Notes under the pieces: generated by a model
What the model was told of the DNA's origin: nothing
Seen by the model: only the letters and a program-made list of their open reading frames with translations
The model's database searches: none
Translations under genes and position numbers: made by a program
In this document: piece by piece, positions 7,283-17,217 of the stretch
Position numbering within the stretch: the stretch's first letter is position 1
Layout of the letters: the number at the start of each line of letters is the position of its first letter
Origin: an uncultured bacterium
Lineage (GTDB): Bacteria > Bacillota > Clostridia > Lachnospirales > Lachnospiraceae
Direction of reading: 5' to 3'
Length of the DNA stretch: 40,012 bases
NCBI GenBank assembly: GCA_947381965.1
Contig: CANCXX010000043.1
Coordinates: 1-40,012 of the forward strand

Positions 7283-10200
7283 ATGGATTTTTTGGATAAA
7301 AGAATCAAGGTAATTTGTGAGCAACTGAATAAGTTAAAGGTAAAACAGAAGTTTCCTGTTGAAAAGTGGCAGTATAAGGAAGGCAATTTCATTCATCCTG
7401 CAGACGCCGAAGGGGATGGAAATCCATGGCAGGAGTTTGACTGCAAGACTATGCACTGGTACGGGAAAGACCGTCATTACTGGTTCAAAACGGTCTATAC
7501 TGTGCCCGAAGAGCTATCCGGGAAACGTATCTGGCTGCATGTAAGCACCCAGATTGACGAGTGGGATGACGCCAAGAATCCCCAGTTTTTGCTTTTTGTA
7601 AATGGAAAAGCCATTCAGGGGATAGATATGAATCACAGGGAAGTGCTGCTTCCGGGAACAGCACAGGCAGGAGAGGAAATTCTGTTAGAGCTTCAGGCTT
7701 ACACCGGAATCCTGCATACAGAGTTTAACTTAAATGCAGTGATTGCGGAAGTGGATGATGAGATTGAAAAGCTTTATTACGATTTGTGGGTGCCCTTATC
7801 GGCATTCCCCCGTATGGATAAGGATGATAAGAACAGAAGGGATATTGAGGATATTTTAAATGATACCATTAATTTCCTGGATTTGCGGACACCTTATTCC
7901 GACAGCTTTTATGAGTCTTTAAGGGAGGCTTCTGATTATATTGACAAAACCCTGTATTCAGACCTTGCAGGCTATCGGGATGTAATTGCCACCTGTATCG
8001 GGCATACCCACATTGATGTGGCATGGTGGTGGACCGTAGAGCAGACCAGAGAAAAAGTTGGAAGAAGCTTTGCCACAGTCCTAAAACTGATGGAAGAATA
8101 CCCCAATTATAAATTTATGTCCAGCCAGCCTCAGTTGTATGCGTTCTTAAAAGAACGTTACCCGGAGCTTTATGAACAGGTAAAGGAGCGGGTAAAGGAA
8201 AAACGCTGGGAGCCGGAAGGCGGCATGTGGGTGGAGGCAGATTGTAACCTGACTTCCGGGGAATCACTGGTGCGTCAGTTTATGCACGGCAAGAGGTTCT
8301 TTGTCGAGGAGTTTGGGGAGGAAGCCAACAGCCGGATTTTATGGCTGCCAGATGTATTCGGATATTCAGGCGCACTGCCCCAGATTATGAAAAAGTGCGG
8401 AATTGACTACTTTATGACCACGAAACTGGCATGGAATCAGTTTAACAAAGTGCCTTATGATACCATGATGTGGCGGGGAATTGACGGCACGGAGGTGCTT
8501 ACCCATCTGATTACCACTTTAGATGTGGGCCAGCCGGTGGAAAATTTCTTTACCACCTACAATGGAAGGCTTCATCCGGATGCCATTATGGGCGGATGGA
8601 TGCGTTACCAGAATAAGGATATTAACAATGATATACTGATTTCTTATGGATACGGGGACGGCGGCGGCGGTCCCACAAGAGAAATGCTGGAAACCTCCAA
8701 ACGTATGGAAAAGGGGATTAAAGGCATTCCCACCGTACGTCAGGAGTTCTCACGGACCTATTTTGAAGAGCTGGAAAGACGAGTAAAGGATAACCACAGA
8801 CTGCCTGTCTGGGAAGGTGAGTTTTACTTTGAGTATCACAGAGGAACCTTAACCTCCATGGCAAGAAATAAACGAGCAAACCGGAAGCTGGAGCTTTCCA
8901 TGATGGATTTAGAGCTTTTATCAGTGATGGCGGGAGGACTTATTCCATATCCGGCACAGGAGCTTGACAGAATGTGGAAAAACATTCTTATAAACCAGTT
9001 CCATGATATTCTTCCCGGCTCCTCCATTCATGAAGTGTATGAGGTGACTAAGAAGGAATATGAAGCTATTGCAAAGGAAGCCGAAACCCTGAAAATGGAA
9101 AGGACAAAAGCTCTGGCAGGGGACGGAGCGGGAGTTACGATTTTTAACACCACAGGCAAGGATCGGGATGACATGGTATGTCTGGGAGATACGGAGGCTC
9201 TTGGCCTTAAGGATGCAGACGGAACTGTATATCCTGTGCAGCAGACAAAGGATGGCGCGGTGGTTTATGTAAAGGGATTGCCCTCCAAGGGATATAAAAC
9301 CTTTGAAAAAGTAACCGATGCGGCCCAGGTGGGAGAAGCAGCGTCTCCGTTTACTTTGACAGATATGTATCTGTTAGAGACACCTTATTACAAAGTACAG
9401 CTTGACGAAAAGGGACTGTTTACCAGTATTTATGATAAGGAAAATGACAGGGAAATCGTACAGGAAGGTAAGCGGGCAAATCTGATGCGGATGTATGAGG
9501 ATAAGCCGATTTATTACGATAACTGGGACATTGACATTTACTATACGGAAAAGTTCTGGGATGCGGAAGAACTGGAGCATATGGAGTGGACGGAAAAGGG
9601 ACCTTTGCGCATGACTCTGGAACTTGAGCGGAAAATCAGTAATTCCACCATCCGGCAGAAAATTCATTTTTATGCGGAAAGCAGGAAGATTGAATTTGAT
9701 ACATGGGTTGACTGGAAAGAAAGCCAGCATCTTTTGAAGGTACATTTCCCGGTGGCAGTGCATACGGACGAGGCGACTTTTGATGTACAGTTCGGAAATC
9801 TTACCAGAAAGGTTCACCAGAATACAAGCTGGGATAAGGCAAGATTTGAAAGCTGCGGACAGAAATGGATAGATTTGTCGGAAGGACATTACGGCGTAAG
9901 TATGTTAAATGACTGTAAGTACGGACATTCCGTGAAGGATTCCAACATGGCGCTTACACTGATTAAGTCCGGCATAGAGCCGAACCCCACAACCGATCAG
10001 GAAGAACACTTCTTTACCTATGCGATTTATCCTCATGCGGAAGGATGGCGCAGTGCGGATACAGTTGGCGAGGCATATAAGCTGAACCAGCCAGCCATTG
10101 CAGTTTCCGGAGGCAGGGCAGGCGAAAGCTTCAGTCTTGCACAGATAGATAAAGGAAATGTGATACTGGAAACCATTAAGGCAGCCGAGCAGGGAGAAGG

Positions 10201-10387
10201 AACTGTGCTGCGTATGTATGAATCTGAAAACGCCCTAACCAAAGCGGTGCTGACTGTAAATAAAGAGTTCAGTAAAGCGTATATCTGCAACCTGCTGGAA
10301 GAGGAAATCGAAGAGGCAAGGACAGATGGAAACAGAATTACGGTAATCTGCAAGCCCTACGAGATTGTAACTGTGAAAATTGTATAG
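7283..10387 (+). CDS. GH38 alpha-mannosidase
   Basis: This zinc-dependent retaining alpha-mannosidase is 1034 residues long, the usual length of bacterial GH38 enzymes. IGHTHIDVAWWW contains the metal ligands H243 and D245. The nucleophile is D357 in WLPDVFGYSG, and the 112-residue gap between D245 and D357 matches the spacing in characterised GH38 enzymes. SYGYGDGGGGP and NQFHDILPGSSIHEVYE are further family hallmarks. An N-terminal beta domain precedes the barrel and C-terminal beta-sandwich domains follow. No signal peptide is present, which suggests imported oligosaccharides as substrate. It lies 73 bp after the GH130 gene and probably trims alpha-mannose from N-glycan-like oligosaccharides before the phosphorylase acts. 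Confidence 0.95.
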   Translation: MDFLDKRIKVICEQLNKLKVKQKFPVEKWQYKEGNFIHPADAEGDGNPWQEFDCKTMHWYGKDRHYWFKTVYTVPEELSGKRIWLHVSTQIDEWDDAKNPQFLLFVNGKAIQGIDMNHREVLLPGTAQAGEEILLELQAYTGILHTEFNLNAVIAEVDDEIEKLYYDLWVPLSAFPRMDKDDKNRRDIEDILNDTINFLDLRTPYSDSFYESLREASDYIDKTLYSDLAGYRDVIATCIGHTHIDVAWWWTVEQTREKVGRSFATVLKLMEEYPNYKFMSSQPQLYAFLKERYPELYEQVKERVKEKRWEPEGGMWVEADCNLTSGESLVRQFMHGKRFFVEEFGEEANSRILWLPDVFGYSGALPQIMKKCGIDYFMTTKLAWNQFNKVPYDTMMWRGIDGTEVLTHLITTLDVGQPVENFFTTYNGRLHPDAIMGGWMRYQNKDINNDILISYGYGDGGGGPTREMLETSKRMEKGIKGIPTVRQEFSRTYFEELERRVKDNHRLPVWEGEFYFEYHRGTLTSMARNKRANRKLELSMMDLELLSVMAGGLIPYPAQELDRMWKNILINQFHDILPGSSIHEVYEVTKKEYEAIAKEAETLKMERTKALAGDGAGVTIFNTTGKDRDDMVCLGDTEALGLKDADGTVYPVQQTKDGAVVYVKGLPSKGYKTFEKVTDAAQVGEAASPFTLTDMYLLETPYYKVQLDEKGLFTSIYDKENDREIVQEGKRANLMRMYEDKPIYYDNWDIDIYYTEKFWDAEELEHMEWTEKGPLRMTLELERKISNSTIRQKIHFYAESRKIEFDTWVDWKESQHLLKVHFPVAVHTDEATFDVQFGNLTRKVHQNTSWDKARFESCGQKWIDLSEGHYGVSMLNDCKYGHSVKDSNMALTLIKSGIEPNPTTDQEEHFFTYAIYPHAEGWRSADTVGEAYKLNQPAIAVSGGRAGESFSLAQIDKGNVILETIKAAEQGEGTVLRMYESENALTKAVLTVNKEFSKAYICNLLEEEIEEARTDGNRITVICKPYEIVTVKIV

Positions 10388-10445
10388 CTTAAGGACCAGG
10401 AACTGCCGTATGATAGTGGAAAATCATACGGCAGTTTGCCTTAAG
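10388..10445. terminator. Long hairpin between the GH38 and GH3 genes
   Basis: A perfect 14-bp stem (10401-10414 with 10423-10436) is enclosed by a second 7-bp stem (CTTAAGG 10388-10394 with CCTTAAG 10439-10445). The T-run is poor, so it may cause partial termination or stabilise mRNA ends rather than end the operon. Confidence 0.55.
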
Positions 10446-10499
10446 GGGAATATTTAAAGCGGGGATATCAGTGATATTCGGGTGAAGAAAGAGGAAGGA

Positions 10500-12758
10500 A
10501 TGGAAAATATAGAAAAGTCTGCTACGGAGCGTGCCAAAGAGCTGCTTGGGCAGATGACTTTGAAAGAAAAGACCGGGCAGTTGTGCCAGAGGCTGTATGG
10601 TTTCCGGTGCTATGAGGTAAAAAAGGGACCTGGGGAGGATGCAGAGATTTTGATTTCCGATGAGTTTAAAGCGGAAGTGGAAGCCTGCGGCGGGCTGGGG
10701 ACGCTGTACGGACTGTACCGGGCAGACCCCTGGTCTGACCGGAATTATGAAAACGGTCTTTCGGGTAAACTGGCGGTGAAAGCATACAATCAGATGCAGA
10801 AGTATGTGTTGGAACACGCAAGACTGCGTATTCCCATGATGCAGAGTAGCGAGTGTCCCCACGGGCATCAGGCACTGGACGGGTATCTGCTTCCGGTAAA
10901 TTTATCAAGCGGGGCCACCTTTCAGCCTTCATTGGTTAAGGAGGCTGCAGCGGTATGCGGACGGCAGTTAAAGGGCATGGGGGCGGATCTGGCGCTTGTT
11001 TCCGCTTTAGATGTTTTGCGGGATCCAAGGTGGGGAAGAAGCGAGGAATGTTTTGGCGAAGACCCTTATCTGGCAGGCTGTTTTGCAAAGGCAGTGGTGG
11101 AGGGGATTCAAAGCACTGGCATTGGAGTTGTGGCAAAGCATTTTTGTGCCCAGGGTGAAACCACAGGGGGCGTCAACGCCAGCGCCGCCCGTATAGGGGA
11201 ACAGGAGCTGCATGAAATCCACCTGCCTGCTGCCCAAAAATGCTGTGAGGCAGGGGTAAAGGGGATTATGGCAGCTTACAATGAGATTGACGGGGTTTAC
11301 TGTCACGCCAATTCCCATCTTTTAAATGATATTCTGCGGCAGGAATTTGGATTTGACGGAATCGTGATGGCAGACGGCACAGCCATTGACCGTCTGGACG
11401 CGATTACGGAAGATAACAGACTCTCCGGCGCCCTTGCCCTGTCCTCCGGGGTGGATGTGGGGCTTTGGGATAATGGCTTTTCAAAATTATGTGACGCGCT
11501 GGAAGCAGGGATGGTATCCATGGAGGACATTGACCGTGCAGTGCTGCGGGTTCTTAAGTTAAAGTTTGAACTTGGGCTGTTTGACAAGCCTTATATTGGA
11601 CCAGATGGAGAGCGGACGGCAGATTTCCCGGAAGAGGGGTATTTTGAGGCTTATTCCTATGAGGATTATCCTCAGTCGAAAAACCTGGCGCTGGAGGGCG
11701 TTGTGCTTCTCAAAAATGAAGGAAATATCCTGCCTTTACAGGATAAAGCCTTAAAAATCGCGGTGGCCGGACAGAATGCGGACCATATATACAGGCAGAT
11801 TGGGGATTATTCCCCGCCCCTTAGAAAGGGAGAAGGAGCAACCCTCTGGCAGGGACTGTTAAAAGAAGGAGAGGAAAGATGCCTGCGCCTGTGGCAGGGG
11901 GAAGGACCGCTGGAAACAGAGGCGAAAGAAATTGCAGACTGGAGCGACCTGGTGATATTAGTAACCGGAGGATCTTCCAGCCGGTTTGAGGGAGCCGTTT
12001 TCGACAATAACGGCGCGGCCATAAAGAGCGGCATTATGCAGATGGACTGCGGAGAAGGAGTGGATTGCGCCGGACTGCATTTGCCAAAGCAGGATGTAGA
12101 GCTTTTTAACGCCCTTAAGAAACTGGGGAAAAAGGTGATTACTGTAGTGATTGCAGGAAGGCCCTATGCTATCCCGGAAATCAGCGAAAACACAGAGGCG
12201 CTTTTATATGCCTTTTATCCAGGCCCCAGAGGGGGAGAAGCGATTGGGGAACTGATTTATGGAAAGAAATCCCCTTCAGGCAGACTGCCAGTATCCCTTC
12301 CAAGAAGCGCCGCACAGCTGCCAGTTTATTATAACCATCCCAAATCTTACTCTGCAATGACTTATTGTGATGAGAAGGACGGGCCTTTGTATTCCTTTGG
12401 AGAAGGCATGGGTTATTCAACTTTTCGTTTCTCGGAGATAGAAACGGAAGTGACGCCGGAGGGAATTACGCTTACTCTTATGGCGGAAAATACCGGAAAG
12501 TGGGAAGACGCCGCCGTACTGCAATGCTACCGGAGCGTCAGGGTTTCAAGAAGAGTTCCCAGAGTGCGGGAGCTGAAGGCCTTCCAAAAGGTATGGCTCC
12601 AGGGAGGAGAGAAAAAGAAAATAACTGTCCCTATTGGAAGGGAATTTTTTTCCCTTTACAGCGGCGACGGCAAGTGGAAGGAAGAAAAAGGAAAATATGA
12701 TCTTTTGTTAATGGACAGCGGAAAGCTGATCTGGAAAGGAGAATTAGAATGTATCTGA
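10500..12758 (+). CDS. GH3 family beta-glycosidase
   Basis: The 752-residue protein has the GH3 two-domain core. The N-terminal barrel carries LGQMTLKEKTGQL, VVAKHFCAQGE and the nucleophile motif VMADGTAIDRL (Asp292; many relatives have SDW here). The alpha/beta sandwich contains VVLLKNEGNILPL and VIAGRPYAI, followed by GRLPVSLPR and a fibronectin III-like C-terminus with the usual YSFGEGMGYS. GH3 enzymes remove terminal beta-glucose, beta-xylose or beta-GlcNAc, and the specificity here is not evident. No signal peptide is seen. A GTG at 10482 is in frame, but ATG 10500 has a purine-rich SD (GAGGAAGGA) directly before it. It overlaps the next gene by 10 bases, so the two are translationally coupled. 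Confidence 0.9.
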   Translation: MENIEKSATERAKELLGQMTLKEKTGQLCQRLYGFRCYEVKKGPGEDAEILISDEFKAEVEACGGLGTLYGLYRADPWSDRNYENGLSGKLAVKAYNQMQKYVLEHARLRIPMMQSSECPHGHQALDGYLLPVNLSSGATFQPSLVKEAAAVCGRQLKGMGADLALVSALDVLRDPRWGRSEECFGEDPYLAGCFAKAVVEGIQSTGIGVVAKHFCAQGETTGGVNASAARIGEQELHEIHLPAAQKCCEAGVKGIMAAYNEIDGVYCHANSHLLNDILRQEFGFDGIVMADGTAIDRLDAITEDNRLSGALALSSGVDVGLWDNGFSKLCDALEAGMVSMEDIDRAVLRVLKLKFELGLFDKPYIGPDGERTADFPEEGYFEAYSYEDYPQSKNLALEGVVLLKNEGNILPLQDKALKIAVAGQNADHIYRQIGDYSPPLRKGEGATLWQGLLKEGEERCLRLWQGEGPLETEAKEIADWSDLVILVTGGSSSRFEGAVFDNNGAAIKSGIMQMDCGEGVDCAGLHLPKQDVELFNALKKLGKKVITVVIAGRPYAIPEISENTEALLYAFYPGPRGGEAIGELIYGKKSPSGRLPVSLPRSAAQLPVYYNHPKSYSAMTYCDEKDGPLYSFGEGMGYSTFRFSEIETEVTPEGITLTLMAENTGKWEDAAVLQCYRSVRVSRRVPRVRELKAFQKVWLQGGEKKKITVPIGREFFSLYSGDGKWKEEKGKYDLLLMDSGKLIWKGELECI

Positions 12759-14605
12759 TACCAAAACCGAAACAGGTAACAAACAAAGAGGGGAAATTTT
12801 TTGCGGATTACAATGCCCGTATAGTGATTGATACGAAAATTCGGGAAAATGAAGGCTCTTTTGCCGCTATTATAGGAGAATGTATAAGGAAATGGGCAGG
12901 ACTTAAGCTTGCTGTTATAAAAGGGATACCGGAGAAGGGAGATATTTATTTAACCCTTGCGCCAGAGTGCGGACAGCAGGGATACAGGCTTTCCATAAGT
13001 GAGGAAGGCATTGAAATAAAAGGCGGAGACGGAGCCGGCGTTATGTATGGCGTACAGACCCTGTGCCAGATAACAGAGCAGTGCGGCGGCGCATTCCCCT
13101 GCCTGGAAATTGTGGATTCCCCGGATCTTTTAAACAGAGGATATTACCTGGATCAAACCAGAGGAAGGGTACAGAAGCTGGAAGGCTTAAAGAAAATGGT
13201 AGATTTACTCAGCCGTTACAAGATTAACGAATTTCAGCTTTATATTGAACACACCTATATGTTCCGCAATTTTTCAGAAATGTGGAGGGATGAGACACCC
13301 ATAACGGCAGAAGAAATTTTGGAGCTTGACGCATACTGTAAGGCGCGCTATGTGGATTTGGTACCCTCTCTGTCAAGCTTCGGCCATTTATATACGCTGC
13401 TTTCCACTAAAACCTACGGGGATTTGTGTGAAATGGAAGATTCTGAGAAACAACCTTTCTCTTATCTGGACAGAATGCAGCATCATACGGTAAATGTGTC
13501 GGATGAAAGGGTTTTGCCTTTAATTAAAGGGATGATCAGGGAATATATGGCGTTGTTTTCTTCTAATAAATTTAACATTTGCGCAGACGAAACCTTTGAT
13601 CTTGGGAAAGGAAAAGCAAAGAAACTGGCAGATGAGAAGAGTGTTCACCGTATTTACATTGATTATGTAAAGAGCCTTTGTGAGTTTTTGGTGGAAGAAG
13701 GCAAAGTGCCTATGTTCTGGGGCGATGTTATATGCGGAGAGCCGGAATTGATTAAGGAACTGCCAGAAGAAACCATTTGCCTGAACTGGGGCTATGCGCC
13801 TAACCAGCGGGAAGATGAAAGCCGTAAAATGGCGGAGGCAGGGGCAAAGCAGTATTTATGTCCGGGTGTTTGCGGATGGAATGAATGGATGAACCTGATA
13901 GAAAATTCCTACTTAAATATCACAAGAATGTGTTCCTACGCGGAGAAGTATAAAGCCGTAGGAATATTAAATACGGACTGGGGGGATTTCGGTCATATTA
14001 ACCACCCGGATTATTCTATTCCGGGCATGATTTATGGGGCAGCCTTTTCATGGAACCGGGAGGAAATCCCTTTTGAGGAAATTAACAGACAGATTTCCAA
14101 AGTGGAATATAAGGACAACTCTGAGCAGCTGGTAAGTCTGCTGGCAAAAATATCAGGCAACACGAGGTTTGAATGGTGGAATGCTGTGATCTACTATGAG
14201 AATATGGAGCTTGGGGAAAAGAAGATGGAACTGCGCGATCTGAAAAAACTTGAGGACGCAGAGGCGGTGCGCAGTACAAATGAAAAACTTGTGGAAATCG
14301 GCAGACAGCTGAAGGAAAATGCGGTGAATATGGACAGCAGCGCCCGTCAAAATATAAACGATTATATGGTTACACTGGATGGAATCAGGATTTTCAATGA
14401 GATGGGACTGTTTGTGATGGCAGAAAGAAATGGACAGGATGTGAAACCTGACTTCGCATTGGCAGAACGGCTTGAAAAGTGGTATATGTCTTATAAGGAA
14501 ATGTGGAGAAGGAACAGTAAGGAAGGAGATCTGCACCATATTTCAGATATCATATTCTGGTATGCGGACCTTTTAAGAGGAAGAAAACGGAATAAGGTAA
14601 AGTAG
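12749..14605 (+). CDS. GH20 beta-N-acetylhexosaminidase
   Basis: This 618-residue cytoplasmic enzyme is expected to release terminal beta-GlcNAc or GalNAc by substrate-assisted catalysis. The N-terminal GH20b-like domain (residues 1-120) contains YRLSISEEGIEIKGGDGAGVMYG split across two strands. The barrel begins RGYYLDQTRGRV, and the catalytic Asp-Glu pair is D280-E281 in NICADETFDLG. A Trp-rich substrate wall follows (MFWGDV, LNWGYAP, LNTDWGDFGH). Its ATG lies inside the end of the GH3 gene, with AAGGAG in that gene as SD. As the last operon gene it supplies the hexosaminidase needed for the chitobiose or antenna GlcNAc of N-glycans. Confidence 0.9.
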   Translation: MYLIPKPKQVTNKEGKFFADYNARIVIDTKIRENEGSFAAIIGECIRKWAGLKLAVIKGIPEKGDIYLTLAPECGQQGYRLSISEEGIEIKGGDGAGVMYGVQTLCQITEQCGGAFPCLEIVDSPDLLNRGYYLDQTRGRVQKLEGLKKMVDLLSRYKINEFQLYIEHTYMFRNFSEMWRDETPITAEEILELDAYCKARYVDLVPSLSSFGHLYTLLSTKTYGDLCEMEDSEKQPFSYLDRMQHHTVNVSDERVLPLIKGMIREYMALFSSNKFNICADETFDLGKGKAKKLADEKSVHRIYIDYVKSLCEFLVEEGKVPMFWGDVICGEPELIKELPEETICLNWGYAPNQREDESRKMAEAGAKQYLCPGVCGWNEWMNLIENSYLNITRMCSYAEKYKAVGILNTDWGDFGHINHPDYSIPGMIYGAAFSWNREEIPFEEINRQISKVEYKDNSEQLVSLLAKISGNTRFEWWNAVIYYENMELGEKKMELRDLKKLEDAEAVRSTNEKLVEIGRQLKENAVNMDSSARQNINDYMVTLDGIRIFNEMGLFVMAERNGQDVKPDFALAERLEKWYMSYKEMWRRNSKEGDLHHISDIIFWYADLLRGRKRNKVK

Positions 14606-14628
14606 TTTAAGAATACTTCAGGACATAA

Positions 14629-14665
14629 AATATAGCGAACAGATTTAAGGTCTGTTCGCTATATT
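14629..14665. terminator. Bidirectional terminator between GH20 and glgD
   Basis: A perfect 15-bp stem (14629-14643 with 14651-14665) encloses a 7-nt loop between the convergent GH20 and glgD genes. The A/T-rich base of the stem suits termination from either side. Confidence 0.8.
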
Positions 14666-14679
14666 CATTGTGCGGAAAT

Positions 14680-15822
14680 TTAAACTTTCTGGAATTTACT
14701 GATGTAAACCGGGAAGGTGTCTGTGCCCTTCATTTCTTTTCCGGCAGTAATCGTAACGTTTTTGTCTGTGATGAGGTATTCCACATTTGCCCCTGCTTCC
14801 ACGATAGTGTCCTGCATTAAGATGCAGTTTTTAACCTTTGCGCCTTTGGCAATTTTAACGCCACGGAAGATAACGCTGTTTTCAACTTCACCTTCAATGA
14901 CGCAGCCATCGGCTGCCATTACATTCTGAACTTTAGCCCCTTCAATATATCTTGTGGGGTTATCGTCACGGATTTTGGTGTAAATCGGAGGACCGGAGAA
15001 AAGGGCGTCCAGATTATAATCATCCAGAAGCTTCATATTTTCCTCAAAGTAGCTCTTCATATCGCTGATGCGGGCTACATATCCATCATATTTGTATGCC
15101 TGCACATTCAGCTTGTTTAGCTGCGGCAGAAGAACATCACGTTCAAAAAATTCCTGCCCGCGCACAAAAGCAGTGTTAACCATGTCAATCAGCATTTCAC
15201 GTTCCACAATAAAGATGTTCATGGCAAAGTTCTGAACGCCAGGGGTTCTTGAATTTACATAGATTTTCTTTACGCGTCCCTCTTCAATGTCAAAGGTGTA
15301 GTAAAAGCCCTTGTCGTTTGACTGGTAATTCATAACGCTTTCAGGAAGTTCCTGTTCATTGTAGGCAATCGTAACATCGGCGCCGCTTTCAATATGCGCT
15401 TTCAGCATAGCGCTGAAGTCAAAGTTTACTACAATATTCGTGTCTGTCATAATCACATATTTTTCTTTTTCATCCCGCAGGAAATCAAGAATGTTAGCCA
15501 ATGCGGTAACCCGGCCGACATAGGGCCTGGATTCCTTTTCTGCAAAAGGAGGGAAAATATGTAAACCACCGTTTTTACGTACCAGATCCCACTCACGGCC
15601 GGAATCCAGATGATCCATCAGGGAGTGGTAGTTGTTGTTTACCATAACGGTAATGTTGTCAATGTTGCTGTGGGTCATGCTGGATAAAATAAAGTCGATT
15701 AAGCGGTAACGGCTGGCAAAGGGGATGGAAGCCATCAAACGCACGTTAACCAGTTCCGGAACCAAAGCATCATAACTGTTGGGGAAAATAATCCCAAGTG
15801 CACTTGTATTTGATTTTACCAT
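14680..15822 (-). CDS. glgD: Glucose-1-phosphate adenylyltransferase subunit GlgD
   Basis: The 380-residue protein belongs to the GlgD branch found in Firmicutes, which partners GlgC in ADP-glucose synthesis for glycogen. It begins [19 protein letters not shown], whereas GlgC has the intact nucleotide loop [10 protein letters not shown]. The loss of that loop agrees with a regulatory rather than catalytic role. [16 protein letters not shown] and [17 protein letters not shown] are conserved, and the C-terminus is a left-handed beta-helix. It overlaps the 3' end of glgC by 7 bases and is translationally coupled to it. Confidence 0.93.
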   Translation of the reverse strand: MVKSNTSALGIIFPNSYDALVPELVNVRLMASIPFASRYRLIDFILSSMTHSNIDNITVMVNNNYHSLMDHLDSGREWDLVRKNGGLHIFPPFAEKESRPYVGRVTALANILDFLRDEKEKYVIMTDTNIVVNFDFSAMLKAHIESGADVTIAYNEQELPESVMNYQSNDKGFYYTFDIEEGRVKKIYVNSRTPGVQNFAMNIFIVEREMLIDMVNTAFVRGQEFFERDVLLPQLNKLNVQAYKYDGYVARISDMKSYFEENMKLLDDYNLDALFSGPPIYTKIRDDNPTRYIEGAKVQNVMAADGCVIEGEVENSVIFRGVKIAKGAKVKNCILMQDTIVEAGANVEYLITDKNVTITAGKEMKGTDTFPVYISKFQKV

Positions 15823-17024
15823 TGTTCTTCACCGCCTTTTATATTATTCTTTACCATGGCATTGGGACCTACCACAGCATTTTCACCGATGGTAATGCCG
15901 CTGCCAATGGTTGCAACGCCCTTTTCATCGCCGGAAGGCATTGCGCCTACCACAGCGTTTTCTCCGATGGTTACATTTTCCGCCACGATACAGTGTTTCA
16001 CTACCGCGCCTGCCTTAATGGTAGTGCCGCCCATAATAACGGCGTCCTCTACCACAGCGCCAGCTTCCACCTTTACGCCGGCAAACAAAATAGAATGTTT
16101 TACATGTCCTTTAATCCGGCAGCCATCTGTAATCATGGAGTTTTCCACCACTGCGCCTGCGCTGATCTTGTGGCCTGTCATACCGCTGTTGCGGCTGTAA
16201 ATTTTCCAGTCTTCATCAAAAAGGTTGATTCCACTGTGCTCAGGGTCCAGAACTTCCATATTTGCTTCCCATAAGGAGGAAATGGTTCCCACATCCTTCC
16301 AGTAGCCGCTGAAGTGATAAGCATACATCCGGCGGTTGTCTCTAAGGAGATTGGGGATAATGTTCTTTCCGAAGTCATTGTCGGAATTGGGGTCAGCTTC
16401 GTCTTCTTCCAGGTATTGTTTAAGAATATCCCAGTTAAATATGTAAATACCCATGGAAGCTAAGTTGGATTTTGGATTCTTCGGTTTTTCCTGGAACTCG
16501 GTGATTTTGTCATTTTCATCTGCTACCATAAGTCCGAAACGGGGCGCCTCTTCCCATGGAACCTCCATAACGGCTACGCTGAATTCCGCATCTTTTTCCT
16601 TGTGGAATTTCAGAAAATCGCTGTAATCCTGTTTGCAGATTTGATCGCCGGAAAGAATGATAACATATTTGGGGTCATAACGCTCAATAAACGATATATT
16701 CTGGTAAATTGCATTCGCCGTACCCTTGTACCAGTCGGAGCCGCTTGCTTTCTGGTAAGGCGGAAGTACATGCACGCCTCCATAAAGACGGTCCAGATCC
16801 CAGGGCTGGCCGTTGCCAATGTATTCATTCAGTTCCAGTGGCTGATACTGTGTCAGAATACCTACAGTATCAATGTCTGAATTGACGCAGTTTGACAGCG
16901 GAAAATCAATAATGCGGTATTTGCCGCCGAATGGAACTGCTGGTTTTGCAAGCTTCTCAGTAAGCGTATACAGACGGGAACCCTGTCCGCCGGCAAGAAG
17001 CATTGCAATCATTTCTTTTGCCAT
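15816..17024 (-). CDS. glgC: Glucose-1-phosphate adenylyltransferase GlgC
   Basis: This 402-residue enzyme forms ADP-glucose from glucose 1-phosphate and ATP, the committed step of glycogen synthesis. The N-terminal nucleotidyltransferase domain has [34 protein letters not shown] and the catalytic-site segment [12 protein letters not shown]. The C-terminal beta-helix has the hexapeptide repeats [12 protein letters not shown] and [19 protein letters not shown] lies 8 bases before ATG. A minus-strand TATAAT (17062-17067) about 40 bp upstream is a plausible -10, but its -35 is weak. Together with GlgD it probably forms a heteromeric enzyme. Confidence 0.96.
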   Translation of the reverse strand: MAKEMIAMLLAGGQGSRLYTLTEKLAKPAVPFGGKYRIIDFPLSNCVNSDIDTVGILTQYQPLELNEYIGNGQPWDLDRLYGGVHVLPPYQKASGSDWYKGTANAIYQNISFIERYDPKYVIILSGDQICKQDYSDFLKFHKEKDAEFSVAVMEVPWEEAPRFGLMVADENDKITEFQEKPKNPKSNLASMGIYIFNWDILKQYLEEDEADPNSDNDFGKNIIPNLLRDNRRMYAYHFSGYWKDVGTISSLWEANMEVLDPEHSGINLFDEDWKIYSRNSGMTGHKISAGAVVENSMITDGCRIKGHVKHSILFAGVKVEAGAVVEDAVIMGGTTIKAGAVVKHCIVAENVTIGENAVVGAMPSGDEKGVATIGSGITIGENAVVGPNAMVKNNIKGGEEQW

Positions 17025-17061
17025 ATTACTACTCCTCCTAATTTATAAGCCTTCTGATAAA

Positions 17062-17067
17062 ATTATA
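17062..17067 (-). promoter_or_regulatory. Possible -10 of the glgC-glgD promoter
   Basis: On the minus strand the hexamer TATAAT lies 37 bp upstream of the glgC start codon. No good -35 is found 16-18 bp further upstream, so this is only a candidate. Confidence 0.3.
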
Positions 17068-17182
17068 CAACATAATAACGAAAATTGATAGATAAATAAG
17101 AAAAAAATTGGAAAAAGTTACGGGAAAATCTGTCACATAATAAATGATATTTGTAAATATTTGAAGGAACAGAGACTATGGA

Positions 17183-17211
17183 TTGACATTTACAGGTGCC
17201 GAACGTATAAT
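17183..17211 (+). promoter_or_regulatory. Consensus promoter of the T-box/metG transcript
   Basis: TTGACA (17183-17188) and TATAAT (17206-17211) both match the sigma-A consensus exactly, and their spacer is 17 bp. The start should be near 17218. Such a strong promoter is expected where the downstream leader terminates most transcripts. Confidence 0.9.
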
Positions 17212-17217
17212 AGTCTG

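Noticed and set aside
9374-9889. Minus-strand frame within the GH38 gene
   Set aside because: It is antisense to conserved GH38 C-terminal domains, with no SD and no recognisable protein.
15798-16274. Plus-strand frames opposite glgC
   Set aside because: They mirror the hexapeptide repeats of GlgC, which explains the open frame and repetitive composition.
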